From: Diospyros lotus
Lineage: Eukaryota > Streptophyta > Magnoliopsida > Ericales > Ebenaceae
Reading direction: 5' to 3'
Assembly: GCF_014633365.1 (NCBI RefSeq)
Contig: NC_068344.1
Location: 36,330,670-36,394,669 of the forward strand
Length of the DNA stretch: 64,000 nucleotides
The notes beneath the pieces were generated by a model. The model had not been told where the DNA came from, did not search any database, and saw nothing but the letters and a program-made list of their open reading frames with translations. Positions 38,891-49,731 of this stretch are shown in pieces. Position 1 is the stretch's first letter, and the number at the start of each line of letters is the position of its first letter. The position numbers were made by a program, and so were the translations under genes.

Positions 38891-41800
38891 GAGGCTAATG
38901 TAGTAACCTCATACGACCTTAGTGAAGTATACATGCTCTTAGATTCTGATTGGATTTTAAATTCAGGTGCATCATTTCATGTCACATCACAAAAACAATG
39001 TTTTGAAAATTTGCATGAATCTGAAGGTGGGCATGCCATAGTGTGTAGCAACGTAGCATATAAGGTCATTGGGGTATGAGACATCTCTGTCAAGTTAGAC
39101 ATTGGTTATGTGCTAAAATTAAAAGATGTTAGGTATATATCCGAAATGGTTAAGAATTTAATTTCAGTAGGAGAGTTAGAAAAGAGTGGTCTTATTGGAA
39201 AAATTGAAAATAGAGTGTTAAAAATGTTTAAAGGAATAGTGGTAGTCTGTAAGGGAGTAAGAAGAAATGGGATTTATGTATTAAATGCTGAGGTAGTTAA
39301 TAATCTAGAATCCCATATTGCATCAATCAATCATGATGCCACTATCAAGTGGCACAATAGGTCAGCACATGTGAGTGTTAAAGGGCTTAAGTTGTTAAGT
39401 GATAAAGGTGCTTTTGGTAAAGACTTTGTGTCTAATATCCATTTTTGTGATCATTGTGTCCTTAGAAAACATCATAGGTTGTCTTTCTCCTCTAATGTTC
39501 ATAGAGCCTTAGAATACATTCATTCAGATATTTGGGGGCCAGCATCAAATCCCACATCAGGTGGTAATAGGTATTTTTTGTCTATAATTGATGATTACTC
39601 TAAGACAGTTTAGGTTATTCTCTTAAAAGATAAGTCAGAAATTTTTAAAAGTTTTAAAAACTGGAAAACTCAAATAGAGAATCAAACTGACAAGAAGATA
39701 AAATACCTTAGGACTGACAATGGTTTAGAATTTTGTAATTCTAATTTTGATAATTTGTGCAAGGAATATGGAGTTACTAGGCATAGAACAGTCCCCTGCA
39801 CTCCTCAACAGAATGGAGTAGCTGAGAGGATAAATAGGACCCTTTTAGACAAGGTTAGGTGTATGATGATTAGTTCAAATATACCTAAATCATTATGGGG
39901 AGAAGCAGTCATGACTGCCTGTTACCTAGTTAATCTAACTCCTTCAGCTGCTTTAAATGGTGATACTCCCTATGAAAAATGGCATGAAAAATGTGCCAAT
40001 TATTCAATTCTTAGAACCTTTGGTTGTGCTACCTTCACTCATCAAAATGAGGGAAAATTAGAGCCTAGAGCTAGGAAATGTGTTTTCTTAGGATATCCTA
40101 AGGTAGTAAAAGAGTATAGGCTATGGGATAGAAACCAAAAGGGAATAAGGATCATTGTTAATAAAGATGTCACATTTAATGAATCTGAAATGCCTTGTAC
40201 AAAGCCTAGTGGTGACAAAGTTAGTGAGGATAAGAGTCCTCAAGAAGAGTTGAGAAACTCAAGCACTCAAGCTCCTATAAACTCAGATGAGATGGAGAAC
40301 ACTCCTTCAACCTCTAGTGAAGTGAAGAGTCAAAATCAGCCTGAAATAGATGAGGAGAGAGAAACAATAGAAGATTTTCCTAATGACCAACCATCAGTTT
40401 TTGATTATCAGTTAGCTAGGGATAGGGAAAGAAGGTCTCATAGGTTACCTCAAAGGTTAGCATCAGATTTCGAATTAGACTATGTTAGCTATCAAGACCT
40501 AACTGAAAATGAGCCTAACACATATGAGGAAGCCATAAGAAGTAAATATTCAAAAGAATGAATAGAAGCAATGAAAGAGGAGATGAGTTCCCTCAATAAG
40601 AATCAAACTTGGGAATTAGTCCCTAGACCTAAGGATAAGTCCATTGTAGGTTGCAAGTAGATTTATAAGGTTAAGAAGGGTACAACTGATAGAGAACCAA
40701 TAAGGTTTAAGGTTTAAGGCTAGGTTAGTAGCCAAGGGATTCACACAAAAGAAAGGGGTAGATTATAACGAGATTTTTTCCTTGGTTGTTAAGTACGCTA
40801 CCATTCGAGTTATGCTTGCATTAGTTGCATATTTTGACTGGGAACTTGAACAACTAGATGTAAAAATTGATTTCTTGCATGGTGATTTAGAAGAAAAAAT
40901 CTTTATATATCAACCCAAAGGTTTTGAAGACAAAAGAAAACTAGATTTTGTGTGTTTCTTAAAAAAATCCTTTTATGGTTTAAAATAGTCCCCAATACAA
41001 TGGTATAAACGTTTGACTCCTTTGTAAAATCTATTAGTTTTAAAAGAAGTGAGTTTGATAATTGCTTGTATTTTTAGCATAAAAAAAAAATAATTGTGTG
41101 TTTCTTTTACTTTATGTTGATGATATACTTCTTATTGGCCCTAATGTTAAAAAGATAAATAGCATAAAATCTGCATTAGGTGGAAAATTTGAAATGAAAT
41201 ACCTAGGTATGGCTAAGAGGATCTTAGGTATGAAAATTGTAAGAGATAGGTCAAATTCTATGTTATTTTTGCATCAATCAACATATGTGTTAAAAATTCT
41301 AAAAAAGTTTGGCATGCATGATAGTAAGTCAATTTCATTACCTTTAGGAAACCATTTCATATTATCTAAAGATAAATCTCCTACTAATGAGGAAGAACAG
41401 AAATATATGAATAGAATTCTTTACTCAAATGCAATAGGTTCAGTCATGTACCTTATGGTATGTACTAGGCCAGACCTAGTCTATACAGTTAGTACTCTTA
41501 GTAGATTTATGACAAACCCAGATCCCTATCATTGGGAAGCAGTGAAATAGTTATTGAAGTATTTAAGAGGCACCTACAATGTAGGATTAATATATAAACA
41601 TAAGTCCAATAATGTGAGATTAAAAGGGTTTACCGATTCAGACTATGCTGGTGATAGAGATAATAGGAAGTCCACATCATCCTATGTATTTACTTTATGT
41701 GAATCATGCATTAGTTGGAAGTCTCAGCTGCAACATATTGTTACCTTCTCTACCACCGAATCTTAATACATTGCTGCTACAGAGGCCATTAAGGAAGCTC

Positions 41801-42087
41801 TGTGGTTTAAGGGATTGCTAAATGAACTATGTGTTTTTAATGAAAATGCGACTGTTTTCTCTGATAGTCAATTTGCAATTCACTTATGTAAAAATCTTGT
41901 TTTTCACAAACACACTAAGCATATAGATGTGAGATTGCATTTTGTTCATGATATTGTATCTCAAAACATTATTAGACTGGAAAAAGTGCTTTCTAAATAT
42001 AATCCTGCTGATATGGGGACTAAAATTTTTCGTATGGCTAAATTTAAGAGCTGCCTAGATCTACTTAATATTGGTAAGGTTACTTAA
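38891..42087 (+). pseudogene. copia pol: protease, integrase, RT, RNase H, multiply broken
   Basis: The protease motif reads NSGAS where the family has DSGAS, so the catalytic Asp is lost. The integrase has an H/C zinc region (near 39360-39470), a core with HSDIWGP, DNGLEF and ERINRTLL, and then reverse transcriptase with YVDD at about 41113-41124. RNase H ends near 42087. Stops lie at 39077, 39611, 40559, 40658, 40986, 41548 and 41764. A seven-base tandem duplication 'gtttaag' near 40706-40720 shifts the frame, and a second shift lies between 40988 and 41098. The product cannot be made, and mobility would need another element's enzymes. Confidence 0.9.
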
Positions 42088-42180
42088 TAATTGCTTAAGC
42101 ATTTGTTGCATCATTTGCATTCTATTGCATGTGCTTGCTGTTTTTCTTCTGTTTGTGTGTGCTGGCCTCATTGAAAATCA

Positions 42181-42190
42181 GGTGGAGATT
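42181..42190 (+). promoter_or_regulatory. copia polypurine tract
   Basis: GGTGGAGATT lies directly before the 3' LTR, the usual plus-strand primer position. Confidence 0.75.
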
Positions 42191-43030
42191 TGTTGTTTTT
42201 TGTTTCCCAATGAGGCCCAAGGCTATGACAAAGTTTCGGGTTTATCTTCATAGACTTCGGCCCAGGATTGAAATATAGTCCAAATATACCACCCATTAGC
42301 AGCCTATTAAAAAGTCGGGCCATAAACCCTTAATTAAGTTTTTTGAGGAGAAATGGGCTGAGCCCATTTGCTCAAGGCTTAAGGAAGCCCAAGCCAAATG
42401 GCTCCCCAATCATGCCCTAGCACCGTCATATAAAAGGCTCATTTTCTGCTTTCTTTTGCCCTTATTTGACGGCCGAACTCTCTCTCTCTTTCTCTCTTTG
42501 CTCTCCTGATATTTTCCTTTTGATGGTTGATCTTCGTGAGTCGGTTCTTCACTTTTCAGCCAAATCTCCCTTTCCATGACAGTGGTCTTCCTTTCCTTTG
42601 AAAGCTCTTGGTCGATCGATGAGTAGTTATTATTTATTCGGTTCGGCAGATCCCTTAGAGGTAAGCTTTCTAGTACTGCTCTTCGTCCCATATATTCGTG
42701 ATTGTTCTTATTCTTTGGTGGATCTTGCTGTGAACGTAACCTGTGTGGTTTTGGGAGAAGATTTGGTGTTCTGGTCGAGAGGGTTTGGGCTGTAGTTTGG
42801 GGGTTTTGTGGCTCGGTTCTTGTGTGCTTCCATGAGGCTTGGTGTCCCTATTTTTGGAGTTACCTGGGTGGTACAAACTGGACAGATCCAGATCTGAGCC
42901 TTGAAAAGCTATTTTACATGGAGTTTCATCTCTTTTACTTTTTTGTGTTCTTGGCTGTTTTTTCGATATCTCTTTCGTTTGCTTATATTTTGTTCTAATC
43001 CTCTATTTTGGTAAGTATTCTTCCGTAACA
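42191..43030 (+). repeat. copia 3' LTR (840 bp)
   Basis: Aligns end to end with 36617-37460 with scattered substitutions and small indels, and is followed directly by the GATTC duplication. Confidence 0.9.
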
Positions 43031-43035
43031 GATTC

Positions 43036-43873
43036 AATGGAGAAGATGAATACGTTGGGAAGTGTGAAGAGTTTACCTGGAAACTAAAAACCAACCCTCC
43101 CCTCCCCCTTCCCCTCCCCCCACCCACAAGAAAATGTTTTTCAGCATTTTGAAGAAAATCAAGTCACATGAACAAAATTTGAAAAATAAATTGCCTAGAA
43201 AAAAAAAATAATCAAACACCTCAAAAGTTAAAATTTAAATGAAAAATAGACATTTTTCATGAAAAATTTGACCAATCAAATGCACCCTTAAAGTGGTAAG
43301 GGCCAGTGTAGGCATAGTCAATGACGATGCAAATGAAAATTGGTGAGGGTACGAGAAGAGAAGGGGCATTTTTATCTATAAATAAATTTTATCTTTAAAT
43401 TGTAAGATACATTTCTAAATTTCACCTATTTTAGTAAAAAATAATTTAATATAGTTGAATTTCATTGAGTTTAATTCTTAAAATTAAAATTTTCATAACT
43501 GTTATGCTTAGTAATCAATTTAGCTCTATGAAAATTTAAGTGGCAGAACTAAGTTAAAAATTAATATGGGTCAAGACCATTAAAACCAAAACCAAATGAG
43601 CCAAGGCCAAAGAAGCACTCCCAAAGCTTGAACAAGACCAAGAAATCAAAACAAATCATTAAGGCAAGCAAACTCAACCATGATCGAGTGAGTTGGGCAG
43701 TCACTCAATCATGACCAAGTGAGTATATAGATCACTTGGTAATGACCGAGTAACCTCTCCTTTCCCTCTCCCCACTTAGTCATCGTTGTTTCAACCATAT
43801 TTCAAGCTATTTTCTATCCCAAGCCATAACAAATCAAGTCACGTGATTATATAACCCTGTGCACAAAGACTTA
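43036..43873. other. spacer right of the copia element
   Basis: Starts with a C-rich tract (43099-43130), then AT-rich DNA, then the left part of the probable older LTR. No gene. Confidence 0.4.
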
Positions 43874-45230
43874 GAAGCTATTATACGCATTTCCCATATC
43901 ATTCCTCATGGGCCAGACTCAGTCTAATGGGCCGGCCCAATCGACTGAAGCTAGAAGGCCCAAGCGGCCTCGCCAAAGAAAGTCTATACACAATCGAAAT
44001 CCGAATCTCGTACAGCGAGCACCTTGTGAGCTCTCGGCAAAGCCCCTAGCGAGCTCTCAGCGATTGATTAACGAGCTCCCAGCAAAGCCCTCAATTCGCT
44101 AGACCATCAAGATCGCTGGCCTAAAACCTCCAGCTCGCATAAATGACAAAGCTGCTGAGAAGTCAAGGGTAGGGTCCATTTACTTTACCTGCAACAGCCC
44201 ATGCTCCTCGTAATGAGGATCCCACTCCCGATTTTGTGTAGATGATAAGGGTTGTTTGTCCCCCAAAATGTCATCTTTATATTTCTATATGTTATCCAAA
44301 TCATAAAGGCCCTTCATTATAAATAGGAGTTAGAGATACCATGAGGGGTACAAGGAGAATAATCAAACACCGCCATTCTGAAAGAACAATCAGAGTGCGG
44401 ACGTGGAGTAGGCATCGTTCTGGCTGAACCACGTGAAAAGTGCTTGTGTTGACTCACATCTAGGATCTTTGTTTTCCTCCTCTTAGCATTTTTGGACTCA
44501 CTCACCGCGGCCCAAAACGAATCACGGTCGGCTGAAATTGAACGTTAACAGAAGTTGATCGAGTGACATGGGGGGTCACTCGGTCATAACATAATGACTA
44601 CCCCCCTTTCCTAGTCGTTGTTTGTGCCACATGCAATCGGGCCATGCGAACCTCGTGAGACTCAGTCAAAATCGTTCCCGAGATGCTCGCCAAGAGGTGT
44701 GAGTTTCTTACCACCTATTAGTCTCACCCGTCTCTATAAATAAGAGTCCCATCTTAGCAAAGGTACGCTCACAAGGCCACTTAAACTCCAATTGTTTTTC
44801 GAGCTAAGACTAACTTAAGCATTGGATCGAAGCGTCCGCAAATAACCCCACCCGTGCCCTTAACTTGTTTCTTTCTTTATAGGTCACTTGGTCATTTGGA
44901 ACTCTTTCGGTCATCAGACACTTTCTTAGTCATCAGACAACTCTCCTAACACTTTGGAACTCTCGTCACCAAAGAAGACTCATGTCACTAAAGAGGACCC
45001 TCGTCTCCAAGGAAGACTTTCGTCACCAAAGTAGACTTTCATTATTGAAAGAAATCACAACTCATCCTAAGAGTCACAACTCATTTTCCATCTTGAGAGA
45101 CAACTCACAAGCTTATACTAAGACTTCCTTTCGTTGGGATCATTACCCAACTCATTGGCCCACTTGCATCTCACTCTCCCACATTATAAATTTATTATTC
45201 TAATTAGGTAACGATAAAAACTTTTTTCAT
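43560..45230 (+). repeat. probable older LTR fragment split by the solo LTR
   Basis: DNA on the two sides of the solo LTR belongs together: both sides repeat words such as 'tcgagtga', 'gtcactcggtcat' and 'cctagtcgttgttt'. A TATA-like 'ctctataaataagag' near 44733 and repeated 'gtcaccaaagaagac' words (44964-45030) suggest a gypsy-type LTR. No ends or coding region were found, so this is an inference. Confidence 0.35.
43879..44550 (+). mobile_element. solo LTR of the Tat-lineage gypsy family
   Basis: This 672-bp stretch aligns along its length with the 5' LTR of the gypsy element (46109-46655 plus 56245-56393). Shared blocks include 'gggccagactc', 'aacgagctcc', 'ccagctcgcat', 'aaagctgctgagaagtc', 'cctcgtaatgaggatccc', 'aggcatcgttctgg' and 'cggcccaaaacgaatcacg'. 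It begins TATTA (TG changed to TA) and ends TTAACA. The flanks GAAGC (43874-43878) and GAAGT (44551-44555) are a target duplication with one change. It shows what the uninterrupted LTR looks like. Confidence 0.8.
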
Positions 45231-45325
45231 TCCAAAAAGAGATAAAAGTTTCAGTTTGTTTAGTTTAGAGAATCAACATCAATTTTTAAAGTCACTAGTT
45301 GGTCTGATTTCTTTTTTCTATTTTA

Positions 45326-46095
45326 GAGCATCTCCAATGTTGGACACCAAATTGGACGCCAATTTGGTGTCCAAGAGTAGATTACACCAAATATTTTAAC
45401 ATCATTTTGGTGTTGTCTCTAATGTTGGACACCAAATTGGTATAAAAAAGAATCTTTAAAGAATATTCTATAAATAAGTATTTAATAAATATTAATAGTA
45501 TAATATAATTAAAAATAATTTGTCATATTTTATAAAAAAATTAAAAATGATAGTCATAATTTTTTTAAATTTTTTTCAAAATATGTTATTCTAATTAATT
45601 TCTTTACTAAATTTTTAATTAATTATTTTCGCATAACTTTTATCAAATTAATTGTTTATCCACTTAATTATTTATCCATCTCATTTTTCAACTAATATTT
45701 TAAATCAAAGAAACTATTTTAAAATATATTCAATATTATACTCATTTTATAGATCTTAATAAAATATTTCCATCGATATATATATTTTATGATAATCTAA
45801 TTTATATTTTTAATTATTAATCAAAATATACAAATATAATAAAAGTGATAAAAGATACAAAGGGAATAAGTTATTTTGAAGTTACACAAAGAGGAGTAAA
45901 ATTGGGAATAAAATGAAAAAAAAAAATTTGGTGTTGGTGAATAGTGTAACACCAAATTTGGTGTTACACTATTTACTCAACACCAAATTTAATTATAGAA
46001 AATTGTGCCCAATACCATTTTGGTATATTCATTGGAGACACTTTCAGCGCCAATTTGCAGTTGACCCTGCAATTGGTGCTCCATTGAAGCTGCTC
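45326..46095. mobile_element. PIF/Harbinger-type MITE, TSD TTA
   Basis: The termini GAGCATCTCCAATG and (complement of right end) GAGCAGCTTCAATG match at 12 of 14 positions. TTA lies on both sides (45323-45325 and 46096-46098). Words such as 'ttggacaccaaattgg' recur. The segment 45930-45992 is nearly palindromic, with arms of about 25 bases centred in 'aaattt'. No transposase is present. The gypsy element inserted 13 bases beyond its right end. Confidence 0.7.
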
Positions 46096-46108
46096 TTAAT
46101 TTCGCTTT

Positions 46109-46655
46109 TGTTATATGTATTTCCCGCATCACCCCGCATGGGCCAGACTCGGTCCGATAGACCGGCCCAATCACCCAAGGCCAAGAAGGCCCGGACGACC
46201 TCGTCAAGGAAGGTCCAGCCTCCACCAAAGATCCGGAACTCATAAAGCGAGCGTATGGCGAGCTCCCGGCAATCCCCCAACGAGCTCGGAGCAATCGACT
46301 AACGAGCTCCTGAAATATCCTCCAGATCGCTGGACCATCCAGGTCGCTCGCCTAAAATCTCCAGCTCGCATGAGCGGCAAAGCTGCTGAGAAGTCAGAGG
46401 TAGGGTCCGATCACTTTATCTGTAACAGCCCATGCCCCTCGTAATGAGGATCCCACTCCCGGTCTTGCGAAGGCGGTAAGAACTATTTGTCCCCCATTAT
46501 ACAAACACTGTATTTTTATATATTATCTAGATTGTAAAAGCCCCTCAAGAAAAATGGAAATAAAGGAGACCATGAGGGGCAAGGAAGGAGGACAAGAAAA
46601 ATATAATCAGATACCGCCACTCTGGGAGAATAATGAGATGACGGCTGTGGACTAG
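46109..46655 (+). repeat. gypsy 5' LTR, left part
   Basis: 547 bases matching the left part of the 43879-44550 solo LTR. It ends in ACTAG (46651-46655), the duplicated target of the nested element. Confidence 0.85.
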
Positions 46656-48352
46656 TGACTGCTACACTACCCTGCACATTTATTTATCAAAACTACAACC
46701 AAATTCATCCGACGTCAATCCTCTTATTAAAGCAGGTGTATGGCGATTATACTCGCCAGTGTGCGAGTGTGCGTGTAGTACAATTTTAAATTTATATTTC
46801 GGTGAGTCCGAGTCGATTCACAGGGAGATTATTTATTGATGAAAATGAAGATCACAAAATATTTGATTTTAAGAGGTAATTAAGATGATCTAAAGACAAT
46901 AATTAAAGCTAAACTAATACTGAATTTAAGTAGCTTGGGTCAAGGCAATTTCAGTGTCAAAACCAATTAATTCCCAATTTGATAGAAAAGATCAGCAATA
47001 TTCATCTGAATTAAGTTTTACAGCTCTGTTAGTAAATTTAGTTCAAGATAATGGTAATTCTTGTTTAAGCAATATCCATACATGGCATGGAAATTCTAAG
47101 TTAAGCAATTACCATAAATTGAACTATATTCCATAGACAGAATTTATAGATATAGATTAATCATTTAGGCTTGGGTATGAAAACGTTTCCAGATCTAGCA
47201 ATCTCCATACCTGGCATGAAAATTCTAAGTTAGGCTTATGCTTCAATCCAAACTTAAAGATACACTATACGCACACTGCTCAAATTGAATCAGATTAATA
47301 TTACATATTTTAAGCGCAGCTTTCTTTGGGAATCATTGGCGTTGGACACTGTCCTTGCCTTAACCCAAGAATGGATTTAGCTACTCATCTTCATTTTAAA
47401 ATAAATTGGCAGGAATTTAAATAACGGGAATTAAAAGACAGTATTTAAAAGACTATTTTTTAACCGACCATATAGGCGGTATATAATGAAAAGACAATAA
47501 TTGAAAGACTATTTTTTAACCGACCATATAGGCGGTATGTAATTGAAAGACAATAATTAAAAGACTATTTTGAACCGACCATATAGGCGGTATGTAATTG
47601 AAAGACAATAATTGAAAGACTATTTTGAACCGACCATATAGGCGGTATATAATAAAAAGACAATATGAATAACATAATACAACTATATGGAAACAAAGGT
47701 TAAAGATTTAAGAGAAAAATTCTAAGAACAAAACTATATAGAAACTAAAGTTGAAAATTTAAGAGAGAAATCTAAAGATCACAATTATACTTTCATTATA
47801 AGAAAATCCAATCCTTACAAATGCACCCTAAGTGCTCTATTTATAGGCTAGAAAATGTAATGGAAACTATTCAATTATATAATTTAATAATACAAAATAT
47901 CTAATTAATGATGTAAGCGATGATGTAATTCCAACTCATGATGTAAGCGATGATGTCACTCCAACCCATGATGTAAGCGATGATGTCATCAATTTGTGAG
48001 ACTTGGGCTTTTCATATTTTTGGGCTTGGGCCTTGCTTGTGTTGGGCTTGGGCTTGAACCTTCCTTGTGTTGGGCTTGGGTTTGGGCCTTCCTTGTGTTG
48101 GGCTTGGGCTTGGACTTGGGCCTTACTTGTGTTGGGCTTGGGCCTGGGCTTTCCATATTTTTATATTATTATATTATTATATATATTATATTTATTTTTT
48201 TTATATTTTATATATTTTATATATATTTTTATATTAATATTTTAAACATGCACAAAATCACAAAATGCATAATAATATTCAATTTAAACTATTTTAAGAT
48301 CAAAATAAGGGTGAAATTATAACAAAATTTTTACAAAATTGATCACTAATCA
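46656..48352 (-). repeat. LTR of the LOG-carrying element (its 3' LTR)
   Basis: 1697 bp. It contains four 55-56-bp tandem copies around 'accgaccatataggcggtat' (47461-47650), three copies of a 'gatgtaagcgatgatgt' unit (47910-47992) and GGGCTT-rich repeats (48003-48160). Apparent ORFs within it are products of these repeats. Confidence 0.92.
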
Positions 48353-48371
48353 CACCCCCAACTTAAACATT
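48353..48371 (-). promoter_or_regulatory. polypurine tract of the LOG-carrying element
   Basis: Read on the minus strand the sequence is 'gtttaagttgggggtg' followed directly by the LTR start TGATTAG. This is the expected place and composition for the plus-strand primer. Confidence 0.75.
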
Positions 48372-48671
48372 GCTAGTCCTATAGCAATTAAACTTTACAC
48401 TGGCCAGATTTATTCACAATAATCACATGAATATAAAAATTTCAAATTCAAAATGGAAATACATAGAACAGAACAAGCCATCTGTCATACAGTCGAATAT
48501 TCTAAATTAGATTTCAGTCAAAGGTTATACAATCTTAGGAATGGCAATTAGGATGATCATTATTCTACCTTATTCCCTCGAAGTTTCGACTTCAAACCTT
48601 ACTATGGATTTTTCCTCAAATAAAAAAAATTATTCCTCGGGTGTACACATAAGGGAGCCACCGTTTTAAGA
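48366..48671. other. 3' untranslated part of the LOG-carrying element
   Basis: Non-coding DNA between the polypurine tract and the Cassandra insert; nothing recognised in it. Confidence 0.5.
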
Positions 48672-48676
48672 GTAAA

Positions 48677-49726
48677 TGTAACATCCCGCATCGAGCGATA
48701 GGAAGAACCGGAACAACTTACCCTGATGGGCCTACACGAACTTCCCAGGGGGGTCACCCATCATTGGATTGCCCCAGGTCAAGCACGCTTAACTTGGGAG
48801 TTCTTTGCCAACATTCAGCCCAAAAGGTATCCAGCTGGTGTTGTTTCCTTTCTTACACTATCCTCGATATATTCTAATCTCTCTGGGCTCTCGGGGTATT
48901 ACATTCTTCCCCCCTTAAGCACATGACGTCCTCGTCATGCGACCTTACAACTGGTCCCAGACCTTCTCCCCTTGGGGGCTGCCATCCTAGAAGCCTGCCA
49001 GAAGCCGCTTCTTGTACAGGCCCTCGAGCCCCGGCGCCACTCCCCGCCCTCATCAGACCGCTTTCGCCAAGGGTCGGCTCTGATACCACCTGTAACATCC
49101 CGTTCGAACGATAGGAAGGACCAGAACAACTTACCCTGATGGGCCTACATGAACTTCCCAGGGGGTCACCCATCATTGGATTGCCCCATGTCAAGCACGC
49201 TTAACTTGGGAGTTCTTTGCCAACATTCAGCCCAAAAGGTATCCAGCTGGTGTTGTTTCCTTTCTTACACTATCCTCGATATATTCTAACTTCTCTGGGC
49301 CCTCGGGGTATTACATTCTCCCCCCTTAAGCACATGACGTCCTCGTCATGCGACCTTACAACTGGTCCCAGACCTTCTCCCCTTGAGGGCTGCCATCCTA
49401 GAAGCCTGCCAGAAGCCGCTTCTTGTACAGGCCCTCGAGCCCCGGCGCCACTCCCCGCCCTCATCGGACCGCTTTCGCCAAGGGTCGGCTCTGATACCAC
49501 CTGTAACATCCCGTTCGAACGATAGGAAGGACCAGAACAACTTACCCTGATGGGCCTACATGAACTTCCCAGGGGGTCACCCATCATTGGATTGCCCCAT
49601 GTCAAGCACGCTTAACTTGGGAGTTCTTTGCCAACATTCAGCCCAAAAGGTATCCAGCTGGTGTTGTTTCCTTTCTTACACTATCCTCGATATATTCTAA
49701 CTTCTCTGGGCCCTCGGGGTATTACA
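48677..49726 (-). mobile_element. Cassandra TRIM, tandem form (three LTRs, two internals)
   Basis: LTRs lie at 48677-48903, 49091-49315 and 49502-49726, each TGTAACATCCC...GTATTACA, separated by internal segments of about 187 bases. The whole is flanked by GTAAA (48672-48676 and 49727-49731). On the minus strand each internal begins with TGGTATCAGAGCC (initiator Met tRNA primer site) and ends in a purine-rich 'aaggggggaagaa' or close variant. LTR sequence matching 5S rRNA identifies it as Cassandra. A tandem LTR-I-LTR-I-LTR form is expected from unequal recombination between LTRs. It codes for nothing. Confidence 0.92.
48731..48840 (-). ncRNA. 5S-rRNA-like segment of a Cassandra LTR (three copies)
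   Basis: On the minus strand the LTR contains AGTTAAGCGTGCTTG (48794-48780), the 5S internal A box, and GATGGGTGACCC followed by CTGGGAAGT (48762-48740), the C box, in the right order. The same pair occurs in the other LTRs near 49207-49153 and 49618-49564. The middle of the 5S sequence has drifted (GACCTGGGGCAATCCAAT). It is not a ribosomal gene; in Cassandra this acts as a Pol III promoter. Confidence 0.85.
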
Positions 49727-49731
49727 GTAAA

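Larger units (their letters stand above)
36617..43030 (+). mobile_element. full-length Ty1/copia LTR retrotransposon, inactive
   Basis: Two LTRs (36617-37460 and 42191-43030) bound by TGTT...AACA are flanked by the target duplication GATTC (36612-36616 and 43031-43035). The order primer site, gag, protease, integrase, RT, RNase H, polypurine tract is that of copia. The reading frame is broken by at least eight stops and two frame changes. The two LTRs differ at many positions, so the insertion is older than the 46656-56239 element. The gag start resembles the Tork/Tnt1 group, but I would not press the lineage. Confidence 0.93.

Noticed and set aside
48003..48160. Telomere-like repeat from GGGCTT-rich sequence
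   Set aside because: The unit is a longer 'ttgtgttgggcttgggctt' word and not the plant TTTAGGG repeat. It occurs at the same place in both LTRs.
48874..49605. ORFs of about 100 residues on both strands in the Cassandra region
   Set aside because: They cross LTR and internal borders and repeat because the unit is duplicated. Cassandra is non-coding.
48731..49618. 5S ribosomal RNA genes
   Set aside because: The matches lie inside LTRs with primer sites and a target duplication. The region between A and C boxes has drifted, so this is Cassandra, not an rDNA array.
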